A stretch of DNA of 64,000 nucleotides from Wurfbainia villosa (GCA_025175895.1 CM045990.1:5642001-5706000); one strand, 5' to 3'. Shown: positions 23,001-35,611, counted from the first letter of the stretch. Numbers and translations: made by a program. The notes: generated from the letters alone by a model not told the origin.

Positions 23001-24235
23001 TACCTCATCGTAGTGGGAGGGTTGTGAGACAGCCTGATAGATTCATGTTCTTGGGAGAATCTTCTGATTTGGTCCCTGGCGAACATGAACCTGATCCCTG
23101 GATATATGACGAGGCAATCCAAGATAAAGATGCAGTATCTTGGCAAAGTGCAATGAATGCTGAGATTGAATCTATGGATTCAAACCAGGTCTAGGAGCTA
23201 GTAGAACCACCCGATGGTATAAAAACCATTGGATGCAAGTGGATCTACAAGAGAAAAAGAGGAATAGATGGGAAGGTTGAGACCTTCAAAGCAAGGCTTG
23301 TTGCGAAGGGGTATACTCAGAAAGAGGGTATCGATTATGAGGAGACCTTTTTGCCGGTAGTCATGCTTAAGTCTATCCAGATTCTCTTGTGCATAGCAGC
23401 TCATATGGATTATGAGGTGTGGCAGATGGATGTCAAGATAGCTTTCCTTAATGGAAGTCTTGAGGAAAACATCTACATGAAGCAACCAGAGGGATTCATT
23501 GCTAAGGGCAAAGAGCATCTTGTATATAAGCTTAATCGGTCCATTTATGGATTGAAACAAGCTTCGAGGTCTTGGAACATCCGCTTTGATGCGGTGATCC
23601 AGTCTTATGGATTTATTCAAAGTCCGGATGAGTCTTGTGTATACAAGAGATGTGACAGAAACGTAGTGGTATTTCCTGTACTATACGTAGATGACATTTT
23701 ATTGATTGGCAACAATATCAAGGTGTTATCGGACGTAAAGGTATGGTTGTCCAAACAGTTTGATATAAAGGACTTGGAAGAGGTGGGACACATCCTTGGG
23801 TTCAAGGTTATAAGGGATCGCAGGAAAAGGATGTTGTGCTTATCCCAAGCTTCATACATAGACACGATTATGGAGTGTTTTAGCATGCAGAACTTTAAGA
23901 AGGGTTTTCTATCTTTCAGGCATGGAGTTCCTTTATCTATGGAGATGTATCCTAGATCATCTGAGGAGATAGAGGAGATGAAGGCAGTTCCTTATGCTTC
24001 GGCTGTAGGAAGCCTCATGTATGCGATGCTCTGTACGAGACCAGATATCTACTTTGTCGTGGGCATGGTCGTGATATCGAGTAATCGGACGAGGACATTG
24101 GGTGTGGTAAAGCATATATTGAAGTACACGAAGGACTAGGGATTATATCTTTGGTTTACGCAGACCAATTACTCCTGTGGGTTACATGGATTCGACTTCA
24201 ACGATAGGGATAATAGTAAGTCTATCTCAGGTTTT
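23001..24235 (+). pseudogene. copia A reverse transcriptase
   Basis: It starts in the linker region (RFMFLGESSDLVPGEHEPDP). A Trp codon is TAG at 23192-23194, before ELVEPPDG. GCKWIYKRKRGIDGKVE follows, and then an open frame 23351-24139 carries VWQMDVKIAFLNGSLEEN, SIYGLKQASRSWNIRF and the catalytic YVDDILLIGNN. It ends after MLCTRPDIYF, where frameshifts spoil the connection near 24065-24230. Confidence 0.93.
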
Positions 24236-24649
24236 GTGTTTACTTTGGGAGGTGGAGCCATTGTATGGAGGAGTGTCAAGCAGAAGTGCGTGGTGGACTC
24301 CACCATGAAAGCTGAGTATGTGGCGGCCTCTGAGGCGGCCAAAGAAGTTGTATGGCTCAGGAACTTCTTGATGGACTTGGATGTGATTCCTGGTTTGCCC
24401 AGAACTATCACAATTTATTGTGATAATAGTGGTGCAGTTGCAAACTCGAAGGAACCACGAGCCCATAAGGCTAGTAAACACATAGAGCGCAAGTACCACC
24501 TGATACGAGAAATCGTAAAGAGAGGAGAAGTTGTTGTGGCCAAGATTGCATCAGAGGATAACCTGGCAGATCCTTTCACTAAGGCCCTTTCGGCGAGAGC
24601 TTTTGATAGGCATGTGGAGGGAATGGGGATCAGATGTATGGCAGTTTGA
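24236..24649 (+). pseudogene. copia A RNase H
   Basis: Open frame of 137 residues: FTLGGGAIVWRSVKQKCVVD, KAEYVAASEAAKEVVWLRNF, ITIYCDNSGAVANSKEPRAH, HIERKYHLIREIVKRGEVVV, DNLADPFTKALSARAFD. The domain is nearly complete but separated from RT by frameshifts. The usual TTEAEY reads TMKAEY; the catalytic Glu is retained. Confidence 0.9.
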
Positions 24650-24670
24650 AGACAGCATAGTCTTTTAGTA

Positions 24671-24682
24671 TAAGTGGGAGAT
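24671..24682 (+). other. copia A polypurine tract
   Basis: TAAGTGGGAGAT directly before the 3' LTR start TGTAGGG. Confidence 0.85.
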
Positions 24683-26612
24683 TGTAGGGATGTATACTGA
24701 AAAGTCTATCTTTTGTATGAACATCTTTATTTTGGAATAAGAATCACATGATCATTGTTTGCATATTTTTATGGTTATGCAATATTGTCTAATACTTTAC
24801 ATTGTAGATAACATGGTGTGTGGTGTCACATAGGAGATCATGTTATCGTCCCCTTGAAAAGTATAAGTAAAGGCTGACAACCGAGATGGCTTTGGACAAA
24901 CCATCGGAATGGTTGTAGTGTGATTTGGTATTGGTTTGTCTTGACCATAGAATCACACTAGTGCACTTTGTGTGTATTGAGCAGGACCGACTTAGAGGTG
25001 ATTCGATTTATTGCTGACTACATAATCAAATCGGACCTTAGATATTATTTAGTACATGCTCTTAATCCCGATATAATAACGGGTACATATACTTAGTACT
25101 CATCTCTTTGATTTACCAATGGGCGAGATTTATAGATTAAATCGATAGGCTCGGTAAGTTGGGAGATCATATTATTTATATGGTGTGTCATTGATTATAG
25201 GAGGAAACCGTGTCCTATATATTAATTAGGATGATGATGTCCCCTTGAGGAGCTCATAAGATTTATCATGTAAACCCTGCAGGTGGACTTGGTCCGGCAT
25301 GATGAAAAGGTTGAGTTGTACTACTCAAGGAGTTAGATGTTGATTAATTAATGGTCAGTAAATTAATTAATCAACGGACATTCGAGATCTTAAACACGGG
25401 GAGAAAATGTAGAAATAATATATGGAGCCTATATTATCATATGGGGGTTGGTGAGGTAGATCAATGATGATACTTTAGTGGATTGGATCATCATTAGTGG
25501 ATCGGACTTTATGTGGGCTTGATCCATGGGTGGCCAAGATCCAACTCCTCCTCATGGTCCCTAATGTAGCCTATTGACACCTCATGAAGCTTAGATCCAA
25601 TGGATAGAAACAAAACTCTAAGATTCATAGGTAGAGATTAAATGTCTAAGATCCGACGGTTGAGATTAAATCTCTAGATCCGACGGTTGAGATTAAATCC
25701 CTAGAACCAATGGAGAAGATTAATTCATGATTTATCCTTAACTCTATAAAAGGAGGGCATGGGAGTTGGAGTGAACTACATTGAAGAGAGCTAGGGTTTG
25801 GGAGGCAAGAAGGTGAATCCTAGTTGAGATAGGATTAGGGTTAGGGTTTGGAGGCTAGGGCGGTACCAAATAAGGCAAGGTTTCCTTTCTTCTTCCTTGT
25901 CCATTGGCCGACATCCAGCTTCTTTCCAGCCCCTTTCCAGCCCTTGGCCGGTGCCCAAAAGCTCCCTTCTCCTTCTCCTTAGGTGGTGGAAACAAGATAT
26001 AGGGCTTCCCTTGGTGTCTTGATTGTTTTCCATCATCTTCTCCACCTTCTAGTTGGCCGGCGGCAAGGAGATTGTGTGCTCCTTGTTGGTTGGTTTTAGG
26101 GAGGAGAAAAACCTTGTTTCTACTCTTCCTCTTTCTTTAGAAGAGCAAGGAAGGAAGATTTGCGATCTAGGAGCTTCGACTTTTGGTAGATCGTCGCCCA
26201 TACGACGTCCAAAAGGAGGAAGGTCATACATTAGAAGATCGAGAGGTATACCTATTCTTCTTTCTCCTTTTGTTACTTGCTTGTTTTTGTTTTTCAATTA
26301 TAAGCATGTTATAAATCTGTAAATGGCTAAATAATACTTGGATCCTGAGCATAAACACAAAAACCGGCGATCCGGACATCATCTATTCATGGCTACTCGT
26401 AGAATAGAGGATGGTCAGCGAACAACTAGTTTGTTCAAGTGACCTCTCTAAACAAATAGCACAACGATGACTTGGTGGTTTGGGCAATCCCTTTTGTCTA
26501 GGATTAAATTTTTTTTAATATGGGGACATCGAAGGGATCTCCATGGACAAGCTACCGAGGTGAAGTGGGAAGCGAAGTTTCCCCTCACGGACTCGATAAG
26601 CAAAACCCTTCA
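24683..26612 (+). repeat. copia A 3' LTR
   Basis: 1930 bp, TGTAGGGATG...AACCCTTCA, followed by GACTG. Colinear with 17806-19734. Confidence 0.95.
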
Positions 26613-26617
26613 GACTG

Positions 26618-26933
26618 AGATTCGAGTATTGATTGTTCAGTGGACATTATTGTTCGGAGTTTAATTCTAAAAGTTGTGATTACGAGGATTGTCAGCGGTC
26701 CTAACTCTAGTACGGTGTCACACAGAGGAAGGGAAGGTTGGTTCGAGGTTCAAAAAGAGATCCTAGGACTTCAGTTTCACTTGTGCAACATGGAATATGC
26801 TAATTAATTAAATGTAGTTTGGTTCTCTAATTAAGGTTTGTGGAAGGAACATCATCCACTTTCCATATGAGATTTCACGTCTATCAGGAACTACCTATCC
26901 TTAACCAGGCTAACCCTTTCGTTAAGATAGGAT
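26618..26933 (-). repeat. Athila 5' LTR, piece 2
   Basis: Segment between copias A and D. Its last bases (TTTCGTTAAGATAGGAT) match positions 1-17 of the window, proving it is LTR. It ends with AGGAT, the D target duplication. Confidence 0.88.
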
Positions 26934-28761
26934 TGAAGGTCGAAACTTCGCTTCCCGCTTCAACTTGGTCGCTTGTGCATGGCGATCCCATCTACATCCC
27001 TGGATTAAAAAAAAATAATCCAAGATGATGACGGATTACCCAAGCAACCAATCCATCATCGTGCTATTCGATTAGAGTGGTCTCTTGAACAAACTAGTTG
27101 TTCAAGCAACCTAACTCTTTTCCTCGACATGCCGCAGAATAGATGATGTACGGATCCCAAGTTTTTGTGTTTATCTTCGGGGTCCAAGTAAATTAGTCAC
27201 ATGCAATTACATACATAATACAAAGAGAAAAAAACAAAACGAGAATTATACCTCTTGTTTACCTCTTGGTCTTCTATTTTATGTCCTATCCTCCTCTTGG
27301 ACGTTGTGTGGCCAATGATCCTCCAAGAGATGAAGCCTCCTAGATCATGTATCTTCCTTTCCTTGTTCGCTCCGAACAAAGGAAGATAATAAGCTCCCTT
27401 CTTCTCCTATCTAGTTCCGGACACAATCCCTTTGAAGAAAGATCAAACCTCCTCCTCTTTGCTGTTGCCGCCGGCCACCAAGGAGAGGGAGATGGAAGAT
27501 GGGTGCCGACGAAGAGTTGACCTCAAAAGATTGAAGATGAAGATCCGCCGACCAAGCTTCAAGGAAGGAACGCTGGCCCTTAGGGAAGGAGAAGAGATGA
27601 CGGCTCAACCTTAGGAAGAGAGGAAAGAAAAACCCTAAACCTCTCCTCCACTTCTTGTCACCGACCAAGCTAACTCCAAACCCTAAACCTCTTCTAATCT
27701 TACCGCCCAACAATTTGGAACAAACCCTAGAATCCTTGATTCCTTCTTGCCGCCCAAGCCCTAGCCCTCCTTTTATAGAGTTAGGCTTAAGCCTCCTTTT
27801 AATCTCCACCGTCAAATCTAGAGATTCAATCTCCACCGTCAGATCTAGGCTTTCATTTTCCACCGTCGAATCTAGGCTTCATGAGGGTTTTAATAGGCTA
27901 CAATAGAGACCATGAGGAGGAGTTGGATCTTGGCCACCCAATGGATCCGGCCCACATAAAATCCGATCCATTAATGATAATTCATTCCACTAGAGGATTA
28001 TCATTGATCTACCTCACCAACCCCCATAAATAAATATGGGCTCCATATATTAATTATACAAATATCTCCCCGTGTTTAAGATATCGAATGTCCGTTAATT
28101 AATTAATCAACATCTAACTCCATGAGTAGTACCACTCAACCTCATCATCATGCCGAACCAAGTCCACCTGCAGGGTTTACATGATGATCCTTATGAGCTC
28201 CTCAAGGGGACATCATCATCCTAATATATAGGACACGATTTTCTCTTATAATCAACGTCACACCATGTAAATAATATCATTTCCCAACTTACCAAGCCTA
28301 TCGATTTAATCTATAAATCTCGCCCATTGGTAAATCAAAGAAATAAATACTAAGTACTTGTGCCCGTTATTATATCGGGATTAAGAGCATGTACACCATA
28401 ATATCTGAGGTCCGATTCAATTATGTAGTCAGCAATAAATTGAATCACCTTTAAGTCGGTCCTGCTCAATACACAAAAGTGTACTAGTGTAATTCTATGG
28501 TCAAGACAAACCAATACCAAATCACACTACAACCATACCAATGGTTTGTCCAAAACCATCTCGGTTGTGAGCCTCTACTTATACTCTACAAGGAACTGAT
28601 AACATGATCTCCTGTGTGACACTACACACAATGTTATCTACAATGTAATGTATCAGACAATATGCATTACCATAAATATGCAAACAATGATCATGTGATT
28701 CTTATCTCAAAAATAAAGATGTTCATACAAAAAGATAGACTTTTCAGTATACATTCCAACA
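26934..28761 (-). repeat. copia D 3' LTR
   Basis: 1828 bp, plus strand TGAAGGTCGAAAC...ATTCCAACA, homologous to 53375-55211. It carries three or so units of the 27-bp repeat near 27785-27880. Frames inside it (e.g. 27411-27863) also occur in the other LTR and are not genes. Confidence 0.94.
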
Positions 28762-28776
28762 ATCTCCCACTTATAC
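28762..28776 (-). other. copia D polypurine tract
   Basis: Plus ATCTCCCACTTATAC, i.e. minus AAGTGGGAGAT next to the LTR start TGTTGG. Confidence 0.8.
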
Positions 28777-28794
28777 TAAAAGACTATGTTATCC

Positions 28795-29375
28795 TCATAC
28801 TGCCATACATCTGATTCCCATTCCCTTCACATGCCTATCAAAAGCTCTCGCTTGAAGGGCCTTAGTGAAAGGATCTACCAGGTCATCCTCTGATGCAATC
28901 TAGGCGACAACAACTTCTACCTCCTTTATGATCTCTTGTATCAGGTGGTACTTGCACTCTATGTGTTTACTTGCCTTATGGGCTCGTGGTTCCTTTGAGT
29001 TTGCAACTGAACCACTATTATCACAATAAATTGTGATAGTTCTGGGCAAACCAGGAATCACATCCAAGTCCATCAAGAAGTTCCTGAGTCACACAACTTC
29101 TTTGGCCGCCTCAGAGGCCGCCACATACTCACCTTCCATGGTAGAGTTCGCTACGCATTTCTGCTTGACACTCCTCCATAGAATGGCTCCACCTCCCAAA
29201 GTAAACACAAAACCTGAGGTAGACTTACTGTTATCCCTATCTGATTGGAAGTCGAAATATGTGTAACCCACAGAAAGTAATTGATCTGCCTGGTATACCA
29301 GCATATAATCCCTAGTCCTTCTCAGGTACTTCAATATATGCTTTACCATAGTCCAATGTCCCTATCCTGGATTAC
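28795..29375 (-). pseudogene. copia D RNase H
   Basis: The minus strand gives VKHILKYLRRTRDYMLVYQ, DFQSDRDNSKSTSGFVFTLG and EGEYVAASEAAKEVV at 29349-29089. The remainder, equivalent to the A C-terminus, extends to about 28800 in a broken frame (a stop replaces Trp-Leu near 29088). Confidence 0.88.
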
Positions 29376-29376
29376 T

Positions 29377-30549
29377 CTAATATCTGCTAACCATGCCCAT
29401 AGTAAAGTAGATATCCGGCCTCGTACATAACATAGCATACACGAGGCTTCCTATTACCGAAGCATAAGGAACTGCCTTCATCTCCTCTATCTCCTTTAAT
29501 GTTCTAGGACACATCTCTTTAGATAAAGGTACTCCATGCCTAAAAGGTAGAAAACCTTTCTTGGAGTTCTGTATGCTAAAACGAGCCAAAATGGTGTCTA
29601 TGTATGAAGCTTGAGACAAGCACAACATCCTTTTCCTGCGATCCCTTATAACCTTGATCCCAAGGATGTGTCCCACTTCTCCCATGTCCTTCATATCAAA
29701 CTGTTTGGACAACCATACTCTTACGTCCGATAACACCTTGACATTGTTGTCAATTAACAAAATGTCATCTACGTATAGTACAAGAAATACCACTACATTT
29801 CTGTCACATCTCTTGTATACACAAGACTCATCCGAACTTTGAATAAATTCATAAGACTGGATTACCTCATCAAAGCAGATGTTCCAAGATCTCGAAGCTT
29901 GCTTCAATCCATAAATGGATTGATTAAGCTTGCACACAAGATGCTCTTTGCCCTTTGCAATGAATCCCTCTGGTTGCTCCATATAGATGTTTTCCTTAAG
30001 ACTTCCATTAAGGAAAGTTGTCTTGACATCCATCTGTCACAACTCATAATCTATATGAGCAGCAATACATTAGAGAATCTGGATAGACTTAAGCATGACC
30101 ACCAGCGAAAAGGTCTCCTCATAATCGATACCCTCTTTCTGAGTATACCCTTTCGCAATAAGCCTTGCTTTAAAGGTCTCAACCTTCCCGTCTATTCCTC
30201 TCTTTCTTTTGTAGATCCACTTGCATCCAATGGTTTTTACACAATTGGGTGGTTCTACTAGCTCCCAGACCAGATTTGAATCCATAGATTCTATCTCAGA
30301 ATTCATTTCACTTTGCCAAGATACCACATCTTTATCTTGGATTGCCTCGTCATATGTCCAGGGATCAGGTTCATGTTCGCCAGGGACCAAATCAAAAGAT
30401 TCTCCCAAGAACATAAATCTATTAGGTTGTCTAATAACTCTCCCACTACGATGAGGTATCACCTGTGTATCCTCTGTGACATGCAGTGCAGTCACTTGTG
30501 ATATATCCTCTTGTACCAGTGGTACTGAATTAGTGACTTCCCCTCTCAA
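29377..30549 (-). pseudogene. copia D reverse transcriptase
   Basis: Open frame 30033-29377 has MDVKTTFLNGSLKENIYMEQ, SIYGLKQASRSWNICFDEVI and the catalytic VLYVDDILLIDNN, then FDMKDMGEVGHILGIKV and MLCTRPDIYFTMGMVSRY. The N-terminal frame 30549-30070 has YDEAIQDKDVVSWQSEMN and KTIGCKWIYKRKRGIDGK. The join at about 30040-30070 contains a stop just before the QMDVKT segment. Of the three A-family copies, this RT is the least damaged. Confidence 0.93.
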
Positions 30550-31774
30550 TTATATTCCTCCAGAACAATTTTACTCATAGGCTTGTAGTTCATCACATAG
30601 TCTTCCTCTAAAAATCTGGCATTCATGCTAACGATCACCCTCTGATCTCTAGGACTATAGAACAAACCACCTTTTGTTCCTCTAGGATAGCCTACGAACA
30701 TGTGCACTTCTATACGATGTTTTAACTTACACATACGCCTTGGCCACATGTCTTTGGACTCCTCCAAATCCGAATATGTCTCAGACTAGGCTTTCGCCTA
30801 GTCCACAATTCTGTGGGAGTAGAAGGCACTGATTTAGATGGTACCAAGTTCAGAATATACACTACTGTATCTAGAGCATACCCCCAGAATGAATCTGACA
30901 ACTCAGAATAACTCATCATCGATCTAACCATCTCCATAAGAGTCATATTCCTTCGCTCTGCTACACCATTCTGCTGGGGTGTGTCAGGTGCAGACAATTG
31001 GGATTGAATCCCAGCCTCTGATAAGTAATTCCTAAACTCTCCCAGGAGGTACTCACCACCACGATCAGATTGTAGTGTCTTGATACTTTTACCTTGACGT
31101 TTCTCCACATTAACCTTGAATTCTTTGAACCTGCCAAAGCATTCAGACTTGCGGCGCATCAAGTAAATGTATCCATATCTTGAATAATCGTCTATAAAAG
31201 AGATGAAATATTCAAAATCACTTCTATCCTGGATAGACATAGGACCTCACAAATCAGAATGAACTAATTCCAACACATCTTTGGCTCTATACCCCTTGGA
31301 CTTAAAAGGTCTCTTGGTCATTTTACCTTCCAAGCAAGATTCGCAGGTTGGGAAATCTTCCACCACTAATGAACCCAGAGGTCCATCAGCTATCAACCTT
31401 TGAATTCTACTTAGGTTAATATAACCTAACCTTAGATGCCAAAGATATGTTTGGTTCATTTTCGAAGGTCCTTTTCTCTTATTAGATTTAGAAGATAAGT
31501 TATTTACTTCTGCTTGCATTGTGGGAGCTTTTGGTTCAAGGGTATATAAATTTCGTATCAATGCACCAGAACAGATAATCTCTCTATTATTTTTTATAAC
31601 AACTCTGTCATTAAAAGAAATAGAATATCCATCCAAAAATAATTTAGAAACCGAAATCAAATTCTTTCTAAATAAAGGTACATAAAGGCAATTTTTCAGA
31701 ACCAAAGTTTTATTCCTATCAAAGATAAATAAACATCTCCCATCAGAATAAGCCACCTTCGTGGCATCGCCCAA
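30546..31774 (-). pseudogene. copia D integrase
   Basis: The N-terminal frame 31774-31247 has the finger YLWHLRLGYINLSRIQRLIA and TCESCLEGKMTKRPF. The second His reads Tyr (LGY, A has LGH). The core frame 31240-30722 has RSDFEYFISFIDDYSRYGYI, LQSDRGGEYLLGEF and NGVAERRNMTLMEMVRSMM with the catalytic Glu present. A TGA after DL (31244-31246) replaces the Cys codon of the DLCGPM motif. A frameshift near 30740 precedes the C-terminal VGYPRGTKGGLFYSPRDQR. Confidence 0.92.
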
Positions 31775-31990
31775 GTAAACGATAATCTCTCCCTCAGCTA
31801 GTCGTCTGGTTTTCTAGAACCCCTGCAAAGTATTGCAGACATGATCAGTGGCTCCCGTATCTACACACCAGGTGCCGATAGATAACACCGCTAAACATGT
31901 TTCAAAGACTAGACCAAAAGATATACCTTTGTTCTGCTTTCGGTTGGAGCAGTCCTTCTTCCAATGTCCAGTCTGCTTGCAAGTGAAGCA
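31775..31990 (-). pseudogene. copia D protease remnant and Gag zinc knuckle
   Basis: The minus strand encodes the knuckle CFTCKQTGHWKKDCSN at 31990-31943, a complete CX2CX4HX4C. The protease active-site region is at about 31870-31840, readable as VDTGATDHVCNTLQG (VDTGA consensus). Copia E entered immediately before the first Cys, so the knuckle is cut off from the rest of Gag at 51592. Confidence 0.85.
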
Positions 31991-33589
31991 TGTTGGACCT
32001 TTCGAGCCGCAAAAACTACTTTTTGCATTGCGGAAACCTCTGAAGCCCGGCCACGAATCCGTGCGAAGATATAAAAAAATAAAACCTACATGTATGTGTT
32101 ATGAAAACCTAGATCTACCATAGATCTATATGATGAGAGCGTTACCGTCATAGCGACGCCCTTCGCTTATCCCGCTCATCCAAATGCTTTGCCGTAACTC
32201 AAGAGTGTCAAGTGTACACTCCTCTACAAGTATCCACATGGACAAATGGTGGAGAAAAACAACCTAGAGTGTGATAGCACTCCTTGGAAGTTTCGGCCAA
32301 GATGAGGAATGGGAGAGAGCTTGAGGAAGATCAAGGAAGAAGAAGATGGAGTTACTCACCAAATAAAATCACACCACCAAGAAAAGTGGTCAGCCACTTA
32401 TTTGGGTAGGGGTTACATGCATGCATGTAACTCCAAGAGCCAATGGCTCTTGGTCTCCCTCATGAGGTGGCACCACATGATAAGCCCATGATGATGTGGA
32501 ACACCATCATTGGTCGGCCCCCATGCCATGTCTCCATGACATGGCAATTGGTCAAGTCAAAATTGACCATTCATCTTCCCTCTCAAGTCAAGTCAAACTT
32601 AACCTCTTATCTCCCATGGTTGATCAAATCTAACCACTTGATTCAAGTCAATTACGTTGGCAATGCTCCTAAACCGATTTAGGAACATAAACAATGAGCG
32701 GTATCTAGAAACACATCATTGCTACCCAAGTTACAAGAATGTTGAGATCCAACATCACCTTTGTGACTACTAATTGTGACTCTCACAATATGTGGCAATG
32801 TCCTTCTATCCTTGACATCTAGATTGACTAATTGAAGCATAGACCGTGTCATCCTCGATACAATCTATATCTTGAATCCAAGTAGACTCACTATAATCAA
32901 ATGAGCTCAATATCTCATATTGACTCATTTGGGCATGGCCATGCACTTCGTGGTCTAACTCTTTCAAGAATAACAATGTCACTCCCGTCATATAGGAGGG
33001 ATAGATCTCATCTACATCACTCACATCCCTCCGCATAATTTGTTACATACCCAGTAATCGCCTTTATAGTCCACCCATTTACGGTGACATTTGACAAAGC
33101 CAAAGTAAGCAACTCCTTATGTAGGGAACCATGGTGACTTCAGGTCCAAGGACTAATAATCATACTAATAGTCACATGAGAAAGTATATGACACTCATAT
33201 AACGATCCATGATACTTTCTCATGGCGGGTCATTCAGTATACATTCTCTAATGCATACCCATGTGTCAACTTGATATCTCATATCTATGACTTATGAGAT
33301 CAAGTCATCGAGTTGACCTACATGCTAGTCTCTACGCATTAACATTGTCCATGAATGTTAATACTTGACTAGGAATGATTAAGAGTAGTGTTCTCTATAT
33401 CATCTCATTATCGATTCAACCAATCGATTGATATAGATAAGAACCTTCTACTCAAGGACATTATTATACTTAGTTTATTTGGCACCAATACAAGTAAATA
33501 TAATAACCATGCCTTTATAAATAGGAATATGATATAATAAAGTCCATACAATAATCATCACATGATTGGCTCTAGGGCTTTCACTAACA
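31991..33589 (-). repeat. copia E 3' LTR
   Basis: 1599 bp, plus strand TGTTGGACC...TCACTAACA. Compared with the right LTR it lacks about 180 bp of AT-rich sequence, the equivalent of 50472-50650 (joined at about 32650). Confidence 0.92.
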
Positions 33590-33604
33590 ATCTCCCACTA
33601 GCAC
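33590..33604 (-). other. copia E polypurine tract
   Basis: Plus ATCTCCCACTAGCAC beside the LTR end; same as the tract of B. Confidence 0.8.
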
Positions 33605-34144
33605 TAGTGCCAATCACCGTAGTATCTAATACCCAATGACCTAGTGTGACCATCATGCTTTTTCTGTGCCAAAGCCTTGTTCAAGGGATCTGCGATGTTA
33701 GCCTCTGTGGGTACTCTGCAAATCTTCGCATCTCCTCTATCGATAATCTCTCGAATGATATGGAAGCGCCGTAGTATGTGTTTGGTCCGCTGGTGTGAGC
33801 GAGGTTTCTTAGCCTGCGCAATAGCTCCATTATTTTCACAATAGAGCTCTATAGGATCTACTATGCTAGGAACCACCCCAAGCTCAGTAATGAACTTGCG
33901 GATCCAAACTGCCTCCTTTGCTTCCTCTGATGCAGCGATATACTCGGCTTCTGTTGTAGAATCAGCAACTATGTCCTGCTTCGAACTCTTCCAGCTCACA
34001 GTGCCACCATTCAAGCAAAACACGAACCCTGACTATGATCTATAATCATCCTGGTCAATTTGGAAGCTGGCATCGCTGTAACCCTTTACAGCTAGCTCCT
34101 CATCACCTCCAAATATCAAGAAATATTCTTTAGTCATTCTCATG
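33604..34144 (-). pseudogene. copia E RNase H, C-terminal part
   Basis: Frame 34023-33604: MFCLNGGTVSWKSSKQDIVA, TTEAEYIAASEEAKEAVW, YCENNGAIAQAKKPRSHQRT, ADPLNKALAQKKHDG. The usual CDNNG reads CENNG. Upstream, 34140-34033 has YFLIFGGDEELAVKGYSD and ends with DDYRS followed by a stop. The N-terminal part is across element G at 40632. Confidence 0.9.
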
Positions 34145-34259
34145 TGTTTGTGCAATCGGCCCAGGTCACGATTGACCAGGACTCGAGTTTGGCTCGAGTG
34201 ATGTTTTGATGTGTTTTGATGTTTCGACAAAAACATATGACAATGTAATTGTCATGGTA

Positions 34260-34510
34260 AAGTCCAAGCATGGGTCTTGGCATGGAAAGTCCAAGTCTTG
34301 AGTACTTGGCAAATGGAAAGTCCAAGCATTGTCTTGGCAATTGAGAAGTCCAACATGTGTTGGCAAATGGAAAGTCCAAGCTTGAGTCTTGGCGTTTGAA
34401 GTCCAAGGGGATTGATGTTGGCTGCGTAAAGTCCAAGCGGGAGTCTTGGCAGCATAAGTCCAATGGTTGGCGGCGTAAAGTCCAAGCGGAGTCTTGGCGG
34501 CGTAAGTCCA
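34260..34510. repeat. array of small CCAAG/CTTGG hairpins in G U3
   Basis: About six imperfect repeats, each with CCAAG, a loop of 6-9 bases and CTTGG, often preceded by AAAGT. The first is at 34264-34280. The array repeats at 39367-39617 in the other LTR. Overlapping open frames here are a by-product of the repeat. Confidence 0.85.
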
Positions 34511-34996
34511 ATGTGCCTTGGCGGTGTAGACACCGTTAGCATGACATAGCCGATGGAAGCATCTGAAGGCTAGCGCGATGGATGAACAAGTCATGGATGA
34601 CTTGGAGGGATCTGAGGCGTGAGGTGATGGAGATGGCTAGAAGGCTTAGGTCTAGACTAAGGGTGGTCTAGCAAGTATGGGGAACCATACTTGGGCTAAA
34701 ACCTCATGTTTGAGGTGTGCGGTCGGCCCGATGCCATGAGGCGGTCGGACCGAATCAACTAGGGTTTGATTGCGGGTTATGGCCTAGCGATCGGTGCGAT
34801 GATGGCGATCGTGATGGCTCAAGCGATCGGCCCGATCTTGTGATCGGTCGGCCGGTGCTCGTGGTCGGCCGAATGGAGTCGAGACTCGGCGGTCGAGTGA
34901 GTACTCCATCGGTCGGCCCGATGGTCTGTCGATCGGTGATAAGACCGTTGGACTTATCCAGCGTGGAACTAGCCGTTGTCTCACGACAACAGTGGC

Positions 34997-35031
34997 ATCA
35001 GTCGACTGATGGTCTCGATCAGTCGACTGAT
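34997..35031. promoter_or_regulatory. paired ATCAGTCGACTGAT palindromes in the G 5' LTR
   Basis: Two perfect 14-bp palindromes at 34997-35010 and 35018-35031, 21 bp apart start to start, about 30 bp upstream of the TATA-like box. The 3' LTR has the same pair (40084 and 40105) plus another (39990 and 40011). Binding function is inferred. Confidence 0.6.
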
Positions 35032-35544
35032 CGACTTTTTCCAGCACAGGTTGAAGCTATATATGGAGCTCGTGGTGGAGGAAAAAGTAATGGTTCTTTG
35101 AGGCGATTTGGGGCGAGTTGCTGCTGCAATTCAGGGTCTCCAAGTGCTACTCGATCAACCAAGTGATCAAGCATTCAAAGAGCATTTGTAAAGTGTTTCC
35201 TTTACTTGTATTGCTTTGTATTTCACTATATTGCTTGTATTCATTTGATTATTGTTGTAATCATATTGTACGAGGTTTCTCCACCTCCGGATTGTTCCGA
35301 GAAGGAGTTATTTGATAGTGGTGTGTGATTGGCATCGCTAGGGCTCATTTGAGCCCGATCCGTGGAGTAGGAACCGTGCGGTTCCGAACCACGTTATATA
35401 CTCGTGTTAGCGTGTTGTGTTTTCATTATTGTTATTGTATTATCTATATTCCGCTGCGCTAACGAATTTGTAGACACAACCGCGATTGAATTCCATTGAC
35501 GCTAATCACCCCCCCCCCTCTAGCGTTACAAAGGTCCTAACAAG

Positions 35545-35557
35545 TGGTATCAGAGCC
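35545..35557 (+). other. element G primer binding site
   Basis: TGGTATCAGAGCC two bases after the LTR end (CTAACA), complementary to initiator tRNA-Met. Confidence 0.95.
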
Positions 35558-35611
35558 CGGGGCTCTTCTACGGACTAACCGCCGAGAGTTGAAGAAGCTA
35601 GAGGGAAGACG

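Larger units (their letters stand above)
17806..26612 (+). mobile_element. copia element A, full length, inactive
   Basis: 8807 bp with 5' LTR 17806-19734 and 3' LTR 24683-26612, and TSD GACTG at 17801-17805 and 26613-26617. Order on plus is primer site, leader, Gag, protease, integrase, RT, RNase H, polypurine tract. Same family as D and solo LTR C. It lies in the Athila 5' LTR. Confidence 0.96.
34145..35542 (+). repeat. element G 5' LTR
   Basis: 1398 bp, TGTTTGTGC...GTCCTAACA. Nearly identical to the 3' LTR except at about 34695-34965. It has the hairpin array at 34260-34510, GTCGAC palindromes at 34997-35031, a TATA-like TATATATGG at 35058-35066 and a GTTAGCG/CGCTAAC inverted pair at 35406-35463. 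Confidence 0.94.

Noticed and set aside
34255..34530. CRISPR-like array (regular short repeats with spacers)
   Set aside because: Repeats are imperfect, spacers are not unique, and the array lies in a plant LTR that is duplicated at 39362.
34140..34594. Three overlapping ORFs on the minus strand with Thr/Trp/Leu repeats, repeated at 39229-39701
   Set aside because: They are readings of the hairpin array in the G LTR; all frames stay open because of the repeat.
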